From positions 124,001-188,000 of the forward strand of contig NZ_NIDE01000004.1 in assembly GCF_002197845.1 (NCBI RefSeq): a DNA stretch of 64,000 bases. The letters run 5' to 3'. Made by a program: the position numbers and the translations under genes. The notes under the pieces are model-generated. The model did no database searches and was not told where the DNA came from. It worked only from the letters and a program-made list of their open reading frames with translations. Source of the stretch: Fimbriiglobus ruber. GTDB lineage: Bacteria; Planctomycetota; Planctomycetia; Gemmatales; Gemmataceae. Below, in pieces: positions 8,842 through 17,897 of this stretch. The stretch's first letter is position 1. The number at the start of each line of letters is the position of its first letter.

Positions 8842-10299
8842 ATGAATCGGCGTGAATTCCTCTGGCAATCCGGCGGCGGACTTGGCGGCATCGCTCTCGC
8901 GGCCCTCCTCGGCGACGACCGGCTTTTCGCGGATGCGCCTGTCAAGCGCGCGGACGGTGGGCTGCACCACAAGCCGAAGGCCAAGCGCGTCGTGCAGCTG
9001 TTCATGGCCGGCGCGGCCAGCCACGTCGACCTGTTCGACTTCAAGCCGGAACTGGTCAAGCGGCACGGCCAGCCGGCGGAGTTCGGCGAGCGCGTGGAGG
9101 CGTTTCAGAACGGCCTCGGGCCGTGGCTTAAACCCGTCTGGGATTTCAAGCCTTACGGGCGGTGTGGCAAACAACTGAGTGAGGTCGTTGCCCCACTCGG
9201 GGACGTCGTCGACGAAATGGCGTTCGTTCACAACATGGTCGGCAAGACGGGCGTTCACAGCCAGGGCACGCTCCTCCAGACGACCGGGTTCAACCGGCCG
9301 GGGTTCCCGGGCATGGGCTGCTGGGCGAGCTACGGCCTCGGCAGCATGAACGAGAACCTGCCCACGTTCGTCGTTCTCCCGGATCACCGCGGGCTCGCCT
9401 CGAACGGCACCAAGAACTGGGACTCGGCCTTCCTCCCGGCCCAGCACCAGGGGGCGGCCATCTACCCCGGGACCAAGACCCCCGTCGAAGATCTTTTCCC
9501 GGACGAGCGGGCGAAGTTCGTCACGCCCGCGGGCGACCGCGCCGGCATCGACGTCCTCGCCCGCCTGAACCGCGAACACGCCGCCACCCGGTCCGGCGAC
9601 GAACGGCTCGACGCCCGCATCAAGAGCTACGAGCTGGCCGCCAAGATGCAGCTCGCGGCCCCGGAAGCCCTCGACATCTCGCGGGAACCGGCTCACGTCC
9701 TCAAACTTTACGGCCTCGACCACGGGAAAGGCACGTTCGACAAGGAGATCAACCCGGTCGAGGAGACGGACTACTTCGGCCGCAAGTGCCTCGTCGCCCG
9801 GCGGTTGCTTGAACGCGGCGTCCGATTCGTGCAAATTTGGAGCGGCAACGACAACGGCTTCCCGCGGCGGAACTGGGACAGCCACGAGGACGTTCACCGC
9901 GACCACGGCCCGCTCGCGCTCGGCATGGCCCGCGGAACGGCCGCTCTCATCACCGACCTGAAGCGACTCGGCCTGCTGGACGACACGATCATCCTCTGGA
10001 CGACGGAGTTCGGCCGGATGCCGAGTTCGCAGGGCGGGAAGGGCCGCGACCACAACCCGTATTGCTTCACCAACTGGCTCGCCGGCGGCGGCATCAAGGG
10101 CGGCGTCAGCCACGGCCCGAGCGACGACTTCGGGTTCAAGCCGGCCGACCGAAAACACCCCACAGAGGTGTATGACGTCCACGCAACCGTGTTACACTTA
10201 CTCGGAATCGACCACACCAAGTTGACCGTCCGCCACAACGGCATCGACCGCCGACTGACGGACGTTCACGGGCACGTCATCCCGGAGATCCTCGCGTGA
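8842..10299 (+). CDS. DUF1501 family exported protein
   Basis: A 485-aa protein with a Tat-type signal: MNRREFLWQSGGG followed by a hydrophobic segment and cleavage near residue 30. The body shows the usual DUF1501 (alkaline phosphatase/sulfatase-like fold) landmarks: LFMAGAASHVDLFDFKPEL near residue 55, CLVARRLLERGVRFVQIW, NWDSHEDV, LWTTEFGRMPSSQG, and GRDHNPYCFTNWLAGGGIKGG, with a late DVHATVLHLLGIDH. Activity and substrate are not known for the family; it is the constant partner of DUF1549/DUF1553 proteins such as the one upstream. The start ATG has an AAGGA site. Its stop overlaps the start of the next gene. Confidence 0.93.
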   Translation: MNRREFLWQSGGGLGGIALAALLGDDRLFADAPVKRADGGLHHKPKAKRVVQLFMAGAASHVDLFDFKPELVKRHGQPAEFGERVEAFQNGLGPWLKPVWDFKPYGRCGKQLSEVVAPLGDVVDEMAFVHNMVGKTGVHSQGTLLQTTGFNRPGFPGMGCWASYGLGSMNENLPTFVVLPDHRGLASNGTKNWDSAFLPAQHQGAAIYPGTKTPVEDLFPDERAKFVTPAGDRAGIDVLARLNREHAATRSGDERLDARIKSYELAAKMQLAAPEALDISREPAHVLKLYGLDHGKGTFDKEINPVEETDYFGRKCLVARRLLERGVRFVQIWSGNDNGFPRRNWDSHEDVHRDHGPLALGMARGTAALITDLKRLGLLDDTIILWTTEFGRMPSSQGGKGRDHNPYCFTNWLAGGGIKGGVSHGPSDDFGFKPADRKHPTEVYDVHATVLHLLGIDHTKLTVRHNGIDRRLTDVHGHVIPEILA

Positions 10300-11162
10300 C
10301 CGCGATTGTCGCCCTCCTCTGGCTCGCCGTCGCGCCCGACGCGGCACTTCCGGCCGTTGCGCCGCCGCCCCGCCCTGCCTTGGTAGTCACGGTCCCGCCC
10401 AAGGGGTATCCCGCGAAGTACACCAAGTACGTCAACGCGAACGGCTTCCCGGTCCTCGGGTCCGCGCGGGTGAACGACTTCGCCCTTCTCGAAGCCGGGT
10501 ATCTCATCAACCAGATGCTGGCTACGCGGCCGGACGTCCGGGCTGCCCTGATCGCGAGTACCTGTCGGTTCGTGGTGATGGCCCCCGACGAGTTCACAAC
10601 GGACGTGCCCGAACACGCCGACCTGACGCCGAAGGAATACTGGAACCGGCGGGCCCGCGGGCTCGGCGCCACGCCGAGCCGCCCGGCGGTGAGCTGCGGG
10701 GAAGAAAACCTGCTCAACCTCCGCGGCGACCCCTACGCGACCGAGAACATTCTGGTCCACGAGTTCGCCCACGCCATCCACATCATGGGCCTGAATCGCG
10801 TCGACCGGACGTTCGACAAAAAGCTGAAAACGATCTACGACCGGGCCATCGCCGACGGCTTGTGGGAAGGAAAGTACGCGAGCCGCAACCGCCAGGAATA
10901 CTGGGCGGAGGCCGTGCAGTCGTATTTCGACACCAACCGCCCACCGGACCACGACCACAATGAAGTCCGCACCCGCGACGGGTTGAAGAAGTACGACCCG
11001 CGGATCTTCGAACTGGTCGACGAGACGTTCCGCGCCACCGACTGGCGGTACAAGAAGCCCGCTGACCGCGCCCAACCCGGCCACATGGCGGGATACAACT
11101 CGAAGGACGCCAAGCGCTTCAAATGGCCGGCTGACCTGGCAAACAAGTTGCCGAAGAATTGA
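10296..11162 (+). CDS. Putative secreted zincin-like metallopeptidase
   Basis: A 288-aa product starting at a GTG that overlaps the DUF1501 stop (GTGA), so it is translationally coupled. It has a short hydrophobic leader (residues 1-20), then a Pro-rich stretch. The centre carries a zinc-peptidase motif HEFAH at 155-159 (in NILVHEFAHAIHIMG), with a plausible third ligand in EYWAEAVQSYF (about 201-211), an arrangement seen in gluzincin-like and lethal-factor-like peptidases. I do not recognise a named family over the full length. Its place as third gene of the DUF1553-DUF1501 operon suggests a role in processing the same extracellular substrate, which is inference. Confidence 0.7.
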   Translation: MTAIVALLWLAVAPDAALPAVAPPPRPALVVTVPPKGYPAKYTKYVNANGFPVLGSARVNDFALLEAGYLINQMLATRPDVRAALIASTCRFVVMAPDEFTTDVPEHADLTPKEYWNRRARGLGATPSRPAVSCGEENLLNLRGDPYATENILVHEFAHAIHIMGLNRVDRTFDKKLKTIYDRAIADGLWEGKYASRNRQEYWAEAVQSYFDTNRPPDHDHNEVRTRDGLKKYDPRIFELVDETFRATDWRYKKPADRAQPGHMAGYNSKDAKRFKWPADLANKLPKN

Positions 11163-11217
11163 GACTGCCGATCCGTCCGACTGACACGTGGACTGGGTCG
11201 TCAGGGCGGGAGGGCGA

Positions 11218-11530
11218 CTTGGGGCTCTGCCCCAAACCCCGCCGGAGGGGTTGAACCCCTCCGGACCTCCCCACTTGCTCCCGATCAGTGGGCGATCCCA
11301 AAGCGGATCGCCCACTGATCGCTCGCAGGAGCCTGGGTTGATTGCTGCGGGAAGACAGCGACGGTTCGCGAGCAAATGCCGACCACCTCGCGAGCGGTCT
11401 GTGGGTCGATAACGGTCCCGCTCCCGATCCGCGGAATGATCCGCTCTGGGATCATTCCGCGGGTCGGGAGCAAGTGGGGAGGTCCGGAGGGGTTCAACCC
11501 CTCCGGCGGGGTTTGGGGCAGAGCCCCAAG
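11218..11530. repeat. MITE-like element with 67-bp perfect terminal inverted repeats
   Basis: The arms 11218-11284 and 11464-11530 are exact reverse complements. Each arm contains its own small palindromes (GGGGCTCTGCCCC, and GGAGGGGTTGAACCCCTCC). The interior holds two more hairpins: 11283-11320 (16-bp stem) and 11429-11462 (14-bp stem). No open frame inside looks real. It fills the gap between the zincin gene and the PQQ-propeller gene and may act as a terminator; the structure fits a non-autonomous mobile repeat. Confidence 0.85.
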
Positions 11531-11646
11531 GCGTCACCCAGCCGGCAGCCGGAACTACCGCGCAATCCCTGCTAGATCCTGGCTCCGCTCGTCGATAAAC
11601 TTGAATCACAGCCCGCCCCGCCGCCGACCCTTATCCGGACGCCTTC

Positions 11647-12891
11647 ATGAGTCGCCATTTCTCGGCCGCAGCCGTTTCGATTGTCCTTTTTGCCGCCTCC
11701 GTCGCGGCCGGCGACGACAACTGGCCCCAGTTCCGCGGGCCGACCGGCGACGGCATTTCGACCGCCACGAAGCTACCGACAGTCTGGTCCGAAACGGAAA
11801 ACATCCGCTGGAAGGCCGAGATCCACGACAAGGGGTGGTCGTCGCCCATCGTCTGGGGCAACCAGGTGTGGTTGACCACCGCCACCGAAGAGGGGAAACA
11901 GTTCTTCGCGGTGTGCGTGGACCGGAAGACCGGGAAGGTGATCCACGATATCCACCTATTCAGTGAAAGCAACCCGCCGAAAATCAAGCAATACAATAGC
12001 TTCGCGTCTCCCACCCCGGTGATCGAGGAGGGCCGCGTTTACGCCCACTTCGGCAGCCACGGTACCGCCTGCCTCGACACCGCGACGGCCAAGGTCGTCT
12101 GGTCCCGGACAGATCTCCCGTGCGACCATTTCCGCGGCCCGGCCTCGTCCCCCGTCATTTACAAAAACATTTTGTTCCTGACCTTCGATGGCTACGACCG
12201 CCAGTACGTAGCCGCGCTGGACAAAATGACGGGGAAAACGATCTGGGAGAAGGAACGCACACTGCCCTATCCGAGCAACGGCGACCTCAAGAAGGCGTTC
12301 GCCACGCCGTCCGTCATCGAAGTGGACGGCAAGCCGCAACTCGTGTCGCCGGCCGCGATGGGTACCATCGCCTTCGACCCCATGACCGGCACCGAAATCT
12401 GGCGGGTCATTCACGGCGGTATGAACGAGGCGACCCGGCCGTACCTCGCCCACGGATTGATCTACCTCTCAACCGGCCACACCAGCGGACTGATCGCCGT
12501 TAAAGCGGGCCTGCAAGGTGACCTGACCAAGAACGGGATCGCGTGGAAATTCGAGAAAGTGGCCCCGACCCGGCCGTCTTCGATCGTCGTCGGGGACTTA
12601 CTGTTCATGGTGAACGACACCGGAACGGCGTTCTGTCTGGACGCCAAGAGCGGCAAATTGAACTGGAAGGAGACCCTGGGCGAGAAGTTCTCGGCGTCGC
12701 CGGTATACGCGGCGGGGAATCTCTACTTCGCCGGGGAGACCAGCAAGACTTTCGTGGTGGCGGCCGACAAAACGTACAAACTAGTCGAAACTAACAAGCT
12801 CCCCGCCGGCTGCAAGGCGTCACCCGCTGTTGCCGGGAGCGAGCTGTTCTTGCGGACATCGACGCACCTGTACTGCATCGCCGAGAAGTGA
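11647..12891 (+). CDS. PQQ-like beta-propeller repeat protein
   Basis: A 414-aa exported protein with a signal peptide (residues 1-21, ending AASVAAG). The rest is a PQQ-type beta-propeller: WPQFRGPTGDGIS opening, then repeated blades with Trp/Gly signatures such as GKVIHD, TAKVVWSR, MTGKTIWEKE, MTGTEIWRV and SGKLNWKE. Proteins opening with WPQFRGP are common in planctomycetes and related phyla; they lack the dehydrogenase active site and probably act as periplasmic scaffolds, so PQQ binding is not implied. It stands alone between two intergenic stretches. Confidence 0.9.
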   Translation: MSRHFSAAAVSIVLFAASVAAGDDNWPQFRGPTGDGISTATKLPTVWSETENIRWKAEIHDKGWSSPIVWGNQVWLTTATEEGKQFFAVCVDRKTGKVIHDIHLFSESNPPKIKQYNSFASPTPVIEEGRVYAHFGSHGTACLDTATAKVVWSRTDLPCDHFRGPASSPVIYKNILFLTFDGYDRQYVAALDKMTGKTIWEKERTLPYPSNGDLKKAFATPSVIEVDGKPQLVSPAAMGTIAFDPMTGTEIWRVIHGGMNEATRPYLAHGLIYLSTGHTSGLIAVKAGLQGDLTKNGIAWKFEKVAPTRPSSIVVGDLLFMVNDTGTAFCLDAKSGKLNWKETLGEKFSASPVYAAGNLYFAGETSKTFVVAADKTYKLVETNKLPAGCKASPAVAGSELFLRTSTHLYCIAEK

Positions 12892-13042
12892 GTCTGGGCA
12901 ATTTCCGGCAACGCAATTCCGGTACTCGCTGTCGAGTGACTGCTCGGTGGCCGAAGACGCTGAGGGAGATTTGTCCTCGGGCATCGCGTAACGGTGGTCG
13001 GCACGAATACCAAACCTTACCGCTTGTCGGGCGGAGGATGCC

Positions 13043-13948
13043 GTGACGGAAGAGGCGTGGCTGACGGCAACCGACCCGGCCACGATGCTCGACATCCTCG
13101 GCCCTCAGATCAGCGTCCGCAAGCTCCGGCTGTTCGGAATCGCTTGCTGCCGGAGGGCCCAAGTCGTCGGCGCAGGGCCGTTCTCACGTCGGGGGCTTGA
13201 ATTTGCCGAGCGACTCGTTGACGGATTTCCGGCTGAAGTGGACCTTGTACGATTCTTGAGCGATCTGCTGTACGAGGGATATTCCGACGAAGATGGGCAC
13301 TGGCGAAAGACGGCATGCATGGTCCGATGGCATCTCACCTTGGCCGTCTTTAATTCTCTTCAAGATAGTGATCGGTTCCTAGCTGGCGAACGGCGCCACG
13401 TATTCGAAGATTCGATCCAGGAGAATTACGATTGCTTTCTTCAGTTTGCCTTGTCGGAAACTCGACGAGAGGCTGGACCGTCGGCAGATCCAGTTTTTGA
13501 TCGTCCGGATATCTGCCGGCCGGATCTGACCCGAGTCTGGATCGAGGCCGCCACCACAATCGCCTACCACCGGCAGCCGCACGACCAGCCGTCTGTCTCA
13601 ATGGTCCATCGATTGACACGACCGGACGAGCGCCGTCGTATTGATGATTGGAATGCAGCCTTGGAAGCCAACGCCTGCCACGAGGCGGAAGAACAACTCC
13701 CGTTTCTCCGCGATATCTTCGGGAACCCCTTTCGCCCGGTTTTATTCGACCCCGAATGGCGCACCTTCAACACAATTACTCTCGCCCAGCAGATGTACGA
13801 CACCGGCGACTTCTCTGCGATGCCAATCCTAGCCGACGCTCTCCAAGAGGCAGGTTGCTTGGACAACCAGATTCTGAGTCACTGTCGGGAGGAGAGAGTA
13901 CACGTCCGTGGTTGCACGGTCATCGATTCCGTTATCGGCAAGGATTGA
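13043..13948 (+). CDS. Gemmataceae-expanded protein of unknown function
   Basis: A 301-aa cytoplasmic-looking protein starting at GTG with a nearby GGAGG site. It opens with TEEAWLTATDPATMLDIL and RKLRLFGIACCRR and closes with FLRDIFGNPFRPV, LPILADALQEAGC, ILSHCRE, HVRGCTVIDSVIGKD. I recognise this overall pattern as a family present in many paralogous copies in Gemmata-type genomes; no function is assigned and no enzymatic motif is apparent. The codon usage is less GC-biased than its neighbours. No operon partner is evident. Confidence 0.8.
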   Translation: MTEEAWLTATDPATMLDILGPQISVRKLRLFGIACCRRAQVVGAGPFSRRGLEFAERLVDGFPAEVDLVRFLSDLLYEGYSDEDGHWRKTACMVRWHLTLAVFNSLQDSDRFLAGERRHVFEDSIQENYDCFLQFALSETRREAGPSADPVFDRPDICRPDLTRVWIEAATTIAYHRQPHDQPSVSMVHRLTRPDERRRIDDWNAALEANACHEAEEQLPFLRDIFGNPFRPVLFDPEWRTFNTITLAQQMYDTGDFSAMPILADALQEAGCLDNQILSHCREERVHVRGCTVIDSVIGKD

Positions 13949-14049
13949 CGTTGGAAGTCGGTCAGTGGTTGGTTACCCTTCTGAATGCTGCGATTCGTGA
14001 TCCCCATCTATTCGATCAATTCAAAACAATCGAAAACCGACCACATCTG

Positions 14050-14478
14050 CTAAATCTTGATCACCTTAACCCGCCGCAAAATCTCTTCCACCGGGATGAG
14101 TTCGCCTTCGCCCGAACCAGGACAAATCTGTGTCGTGTGTTCCCAGGCTTCCGGGGTCTCGAGGTTGCTTTCCCAGAACGGCCACGTACGGCACTGCCGC
14201 GGGCGGACGCGGTAGACGGTGCAGCCCTGCCCCGCTTCGTAGAACACGCAATCGCCGTTGGCTTTTTCGCGCAGTGTGCGGTGCCCACGGGCCTCGCGCG
14301 TGTAAACGGCGAGGAATTCGTTCAGCGGCATCCCGCGGTTCTTGGCGAGCGCGCGGACTTCGTCGTCGTTGACCCAGACGAACCCGGGCTCCCCGGTGCA
14401 ACACTTCCCGCACTGGGTACAGGTAAACTGGAGCCCGTCCTTGTACCACGGCTCGGCTTCGGGTGCGTCGTCCGGCAT
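14050..14478 (-). CDS. YkgJ-type cysteine cluster protein
   Basis: A 142-aa protein with the zinc/iron-chelating CxxCxxCC cluster, seen as FTCTQCGKCC (residues 19-28), followed by the other family cysteines in GDCVFYEAGQGCTVYRVRPRQCRTWPFW, which I cite only by parts: CVFYE, GCTVY and QCRTWPF. It has the usual length for the family. The molecular role is not well established; a metal cluster is assumed. No partner gene is evident; the small gene on the same strand at 14634 lies upstream of it. Confidence 0.9.
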   Translation of the reverse strand: MPDDAPEAEPWYKDGLQFTCTQCGKCCTGEPGFVWVNDDEVRALAKNRGMPLNEFLAVYTREARGHRTLREKANGDCVFYEAGQGCTVYRVRPRQCRTWPFWESNLETPEAWEHTTQICPGSGEGELIPVEEILRRVKVIKI

Positions 14479-14633
14479 GATCGTCCTCGGTCCGTTCTGC
14501 GAACAAATCCTGATTCTACCGGACGCGAGGAGACGGGACAGCCTCCGCGGGGTTTCTCCCGCGATTCTGGAAAATGGATTGCCGGCTGTTGGAACGACGT
14601 CCGTTTGCGGTCGGCGGATCTGGCGTCACGACT

Positions 14634-14966
14634 CTACGGGCGAGCCGACCGTTTGAGAGGCTTATCCCCTTGCGGGCGGAATTCGCTGACGTATGCCTGC
14701 CACGTCACCCCCACGTACCGGGGCTCGATCAGGATAAACCCGGCCTTCGCCACGGCACCGTCCGATATAAACTCCCGGAACCGGTCGAGTCGGTGCGGGT
14801 CGCGACCGACCGAAACTCGTCGGGCCATGGCGCCGGCGGACTCGGTCGATTCGATCGCGACTTCCTGAACGACGAGTCCGGGGTAGTCGTTCGTCCCGCG
14901 GGGGTCGAATTCCAGAAAGGCGTAGATCGGCGTCCCGTACCGGGCGTCGACAACTAGGAAATGCAT
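14634..14966 (-). CDS. Hypothetical protein, 110 aa
   Basis: A small protein with alternating beta-like and helical segments (MHFLVVDARYGTPIYAFLEF, then IESTESAGAMARRVSVG, then FREFISDGAVAKAGFILIEP). It has no signal peptide, membrane helix or catalytic motif that I recognise. The start ATG has a purine-rich stretch upstream. It is read in the same direction as the cysteine-cluster gene about 155 bases downstream and may be cotranscribed. Confidence 0.5.
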   Translation of the reverse strand: MHFLVVDARYGTPIYAFLEFDPRGTNDYPGLVVQEVAIESTESAGAMARRVSVGRDPHRLDRFREFISDGAVAKAGFILIEPRYVGVTWQAYVSEFRPQGDKPLKRSARP

Positions 14967-15395
14967 TCCGGCTCTCTTGTGGGAAATCGTCCGTCGGAAC
15001 TCGAGTCCACGGGACCGACGGGCGGGCGAACCGGGTTTCGCGTTGGGTCACCGAAACGTGCCCGCCATTCGGAGATGGGAGCTTCGACCCCGAAAGGGCC
15101 GCCCTTCTCGTTCGCGCGGGGACACGGTCAGATCGGTCTATTACGTCGTCGGACCGCACGGCCAGCCTACTGTGCCGTCGACCACGGCTCAGGGTGACAC
15201 GACGGTCAACGACTGGATATTTGGGTGGCGGGACGAGGTGAGAACAATCGAAACCGCCATGATTCGCGGAGTACTTCTTTCAACCCTCGCCGCCGATCGT
15301 GCGGAAACAAGACCGGCGAACGAGTGGGCTGTCGCTTCAAGACGAGCGCCCCGGCAAGGTCAGCCGGGGTGTGATCGATTCGGGCACCGCAGGGG
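14967..15395. other. Intergenic region without convincing genes
   Basis: About 430 bases between the 110-aa gene and the RRM gene end. An open plus-strand frame of 140 codons spans most of it, but it is Arg-rich, has no motif and looks like a compositional artefact. Confidence 0.45.
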
Positions 15396-15755
15396 TTAGT
15401 AGCGGTCGCGGCGACCACCACCACCGCCCCCGCCGCCACCACCGCCGTACCCACCACGACCGCCGCCACCGCCACCGCCACCGCCGCCGAATCCGCCGCG
15501 GCCGCCGCCGCTCTCGCGGGGCTTGGCTTCGTTGACCGTGATCGAGCGGCCGTCGAGTTGCGTCCCGTTCAGGGCCTCGATCGCCTGGTCCCCGCCTTCG
15601 CTCATCTCGACGAACGCGAACCCGCGCGGGCGGCCGGTCTCACGGTCCATGATGAGTTGGACCTTGGTCACCGTCCCGAATTGGCTAAAGGTGTCCCGGA
15701 GTTGGTCCTCGGTGGTCGAGAACGCCATATTGCCGACGTACAAATTTTTCGCCAT
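15396..15755 (-). CDS. RRM RNA-binding protein with Gly-rich tail
   Basis: A 119-aa RNA-recognition-motif protein. The RRM occupies residues 1-80: RNP2 is LYVGNM near residues 5-10 and RNP1 is GRPRGFAFVEM near residue 45. The tail (about 85-119) is almost pure Gly with Arg and Tyr (GGYGGGGG type) and ends RRDRY. This is the cyanobacterial Rbp/eukaryotic GRP-like architecture, typical of cold-responsive RNA chaperones. The ATG at 15755 gives the canonical MAKNLYVGN start; the frame is open further upstream without homology. The long upstream intergenic region leaves room for a regulated 5' leader. Confidence 0.93.
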   Translation of the reverse strand: MAKNLYVGNMAFSTTEDQLRDTFSQFGTVTKVQLIMDRETGRPRGFAFVEMSEGGDQAIEALNGTQLDGRSITVNEAKPRESGGGRGGFGGGGGGGGGGRGGYGGGGGGGGGGGRRDRY

Positions 15756-16659
15756 CGCTGGCCTCAGAATGGGGCGTGGAAAGGTGGCAGACCGTTTTGG
15801 GCCGCGGGCGCTCACCTGCAAACACGAAGTTAGCATATCAGAGAGCGGACCAGACCCTTCGAAGAAATTGGACGAAAAAATTAGTGGGCAAAAAATAAAT
15901 CCGAATCGCGAGCTAACAAAATTGCTCAATCGAGACAGTGACAAACTACGTGATGTGGCGAATTTGTTGGGAAGACACTGAAATTATCCCGTTTAATACC
16001 GAATTGATCCAAAGATTTGGTGCAGCCCAGCCGACACGAGTCCGGCTCATTCCCCAGCGCGAAACGCACGCGATTTTTCCGGCCCGCGTCGCCAAACGCG
16101 AGGCAGAACCTCCCCGCCCGCCTTCGTGGATCAGATCCCGATCGCGTTTTTCGCCACGGCCGATCGGCTCCCGCTCACGACCGCCACAGGTCGATCGGCC
16201 GCGCTGACGATCTGGACGGCCTGACCACACCCTGCCTTGAAAAGCTCGTATTCCGTCCGAGAGTGACACCCGAGCGGTCGGGACTGCCGGGGTCGCGATT
16301 GGCCGGCCGGGACCATCAGAAAATGCCGATAGACAGGACATGGCCGGGGGTGGAAAAAATTTGGCCCGATATTTAATTATTACTGGCAAGTTATTCGGCT
16401 ATAATAGCTTGCAGCACCCTCCGGCCGCCGCGGTTCCAAGGCCGAGACGGCGACGCGAGAGGGGGAATGCATGCGATCACTCATTTCCCGAGACCCGCCT
16501 ACGATTAGCCGAGTCGCGGCTGACAGCAATCCGCAACCAAAGACCGATATCGCCCGCGACGACCGGGCACGATCTTTCGGGGGCAAACAGGGTCGAGGCA
16601 CGACGGTCGATATGGCGTACCGCCTGCGGCCCGCTTGCCCCGGCGGAGGGTCGATAGAC
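15756..16659. other. Intergenic region, partly AT-rich
   Basis: About 900 bases with no gene I trust. Bases 15870-16010 are unusually AT-rich for this genome and lie upstream of the RRM gene, so they may hold its promoter and leader. The possible promoter at 16377-16405 points to the right. From 16471 the frame of the next gene is open, and an ATG there has a GAGGGGG site, so the next protein could begin 63 codons earlier than I place it. Confidence 0.45.
16377..16405 (+). promoter_or_regulatory. Weak sigma70-like promoter candidate
   Basis: A perfect TATAAT (16400-16405) in an AT-rich patch, with a poor -35 match (TTATTA at 16377-16382, 17-base spacing). It would drive the small genes from 16471/16660 onward. 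The -10 is good; the rest is weak. Confidence 0.3.
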
Positions 16660-16899
16660 ATGCCGCAGACATACCGAGTCCGGTTCACCCCGGAGCCGAC
16701 CGGGTTAGGCCGGCCCAAAAACGTGTCGACCGTCGACCTCCAGTGCGAAATGGATCAACTCTTGGGACAACTGCCGATCGGGGCATACGTCCTGTACATC
16801 GAGGATCTGACCGAAGGCCGGGATGTTCACTGGACGCGGTGGCCGAAAGCCTTCCGTCCGGGGTCCAAAAACGAGACGACCGGTCGGGTCATGACTTGA
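16660..16899 (+). CDS. Small hypothetical protein, 79 aa
   Basis: The predicted product starts MPQTYRVRFTPEPTGLG and contains ECMDQ-like acidic/hydrophobic alternation ending in WTRWPKAFRPGSK. No family is recognised. A GGAGGG ribosome site is 8 bases before the ATG. A longer form from 16471 is possible and also has a good ribosome site, but its extra 63 residues are low in structure. The two following small genes on the same strand have a similar style, so these may be a set of small lineage-specific genes. Confidence 0.5.
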   Translation: MPQTYRVRFTPEPTGLGRPKNVSTVDLQCEMDQLLGQLPIGAYVLYIEDLTEGRDVHWTRWPKAFRPGSKNETTGRVMT

Positions 16900-17043
16900 T
16901 CCCCGGAACGCACATCTTGGTCGATTGACGGCCTCTCGCGGCCGCGGATTTCTGGTGCGGGTCGGCCCGAGTTCGTAATTTCACCCTAGCCTAGATCTTG
17001 GTGTGGCGGGTGACGAGTGGGTAACGCGAAGGGGGGACTGAGC

Positions 17044-17334
17044 GTGTCAAAAGTACCGATGCAGCCGACGGGCGGGGAACGGCAAACGGGGGGCACCGAT
17101 GAAGCGGTACCGCCGGGCCGGATGGTTCGGAACGGTGTCATTGCCGCCTTGGGCCGGCCGCCGGAGTTTTACGACATCACCGTGCGGGCGGTCTGGGAAA
17201 ATCATTACCGGGTGAACGTGTTGGTCGGCCCGGACCCCACTTCCATCCGAATCGCCCACAGCTACTTCGTGAAGGCCGGCGAAAACGGGGACATTCTCTC
17301 GGCCACCCCGCGAATCTGCCGGTTGTACGCCTGA
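17044..17334 (+). CDS. Small hypothetical protein, 96 aa
   Basis: Starts at GTG after an AAGGGGGG ribosome site (an in-frame GTG at 17017 is an alternative). The N-terminal third is polar and Gly-rich. The rest looks like a small beta-rich domain: EFYDITVRAVWENHYRVNVL, then IRIAHSYFVKAGENGDIL. There is no signal peptide and no recognised family. It lies between two other small genes read in the same direction. Confidence 0.5.
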   Translation: MSKVPMQPTGGERQTGGTDEAVPPGRMVRNGVIAALGRPPEFYDITVRAVWENHYRVNVLVGPDPTSIRIAHSYFVKAGENGDILSATPRICRLYA

Positions 17335-17521
17335 CTACGGCGACGACGGGGGCCGCGCGACAATGTTTGCCGGCTAGCTGGGCGGACTTTCTGGCCCTCA
17401 CATTCTCGTACCTGCGGTCCTCTCCCTCGACGCGTCCCAACCCTCCGCGCGGTTGAGTGTCGTGGACCATCACCAACCCCTGTCTCCGCAGCGAACGGAA
17501 ACGCCCCGAAAAGGATCGACC

Positions 17522-17857
17522 ATGAAAGTTAAGCAGCCGACGATGTGGGTGGTGTTCAAGATGGGCCTGGTCGGGAAGGTGGGAGGCCAGCACGCGGTCT
17601 GTAGCCAACCCGACTGGCACGAGATGGAACTGGCCCGTCCCGGCCACCACACGTTGGTTCGGGCAAACATCGGGAATGAAGGGGAGGCCGAGCGGTTGGC
17701 CCGCGGTCTACAAGCGCCACCCCCGACACCCAAACGCGGACAACAGATGTTGCCGCGCCTGCGGTTGACAGCGCCGCCGCGGGCGGAACAAGCCGACGCA
17801 CTCGCGGTGGCACACGGAGTGCCTGCCGCGCCGGTTGCGGATTCTTTGTCGCGCTGA
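17522..17857 (+). CDS. Small hypothetical protein, 111 aa
   Basis: An ATG with AAGGA seven bases upstream starts MKVKQPTMWVVFKMGLVG. The segment GGQHAVCSQPDWHEM and LARPGHHTLVRANI is followed by EGEAERLARGLQ, resembling short cytoplasmic proteins of Gemmata-type genomes that I cannot name. The C-terminal half is Pro/Ala/Arg-rich and probably disordered. It is convergent with the CoA-transferase gene, whose stop is 40 bases away. Confidence 0.55.
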   Translation: MKVKQPTMWVVFKMGLVGKVGGQHAVCSQPDWHEMELARPGHHTLVRANIGNEGEAERLARGLQAPPPTPKRGQQMLPRLRLTAPPRAEQADALAVAHGVPAAPVADSLSR

Positions 17858-17897
17858 GAAGTCGACCGGCTCAATTGGCACCCGGAAGCTCGCCCGG

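Noticed and set aside
15415-15510. CCG/CCA-rich low-complexity tract considered as a mobile or regulatory repeat
   Set aside because: It codes on the minus strand for the Gly-rich tail of the RRM protein.
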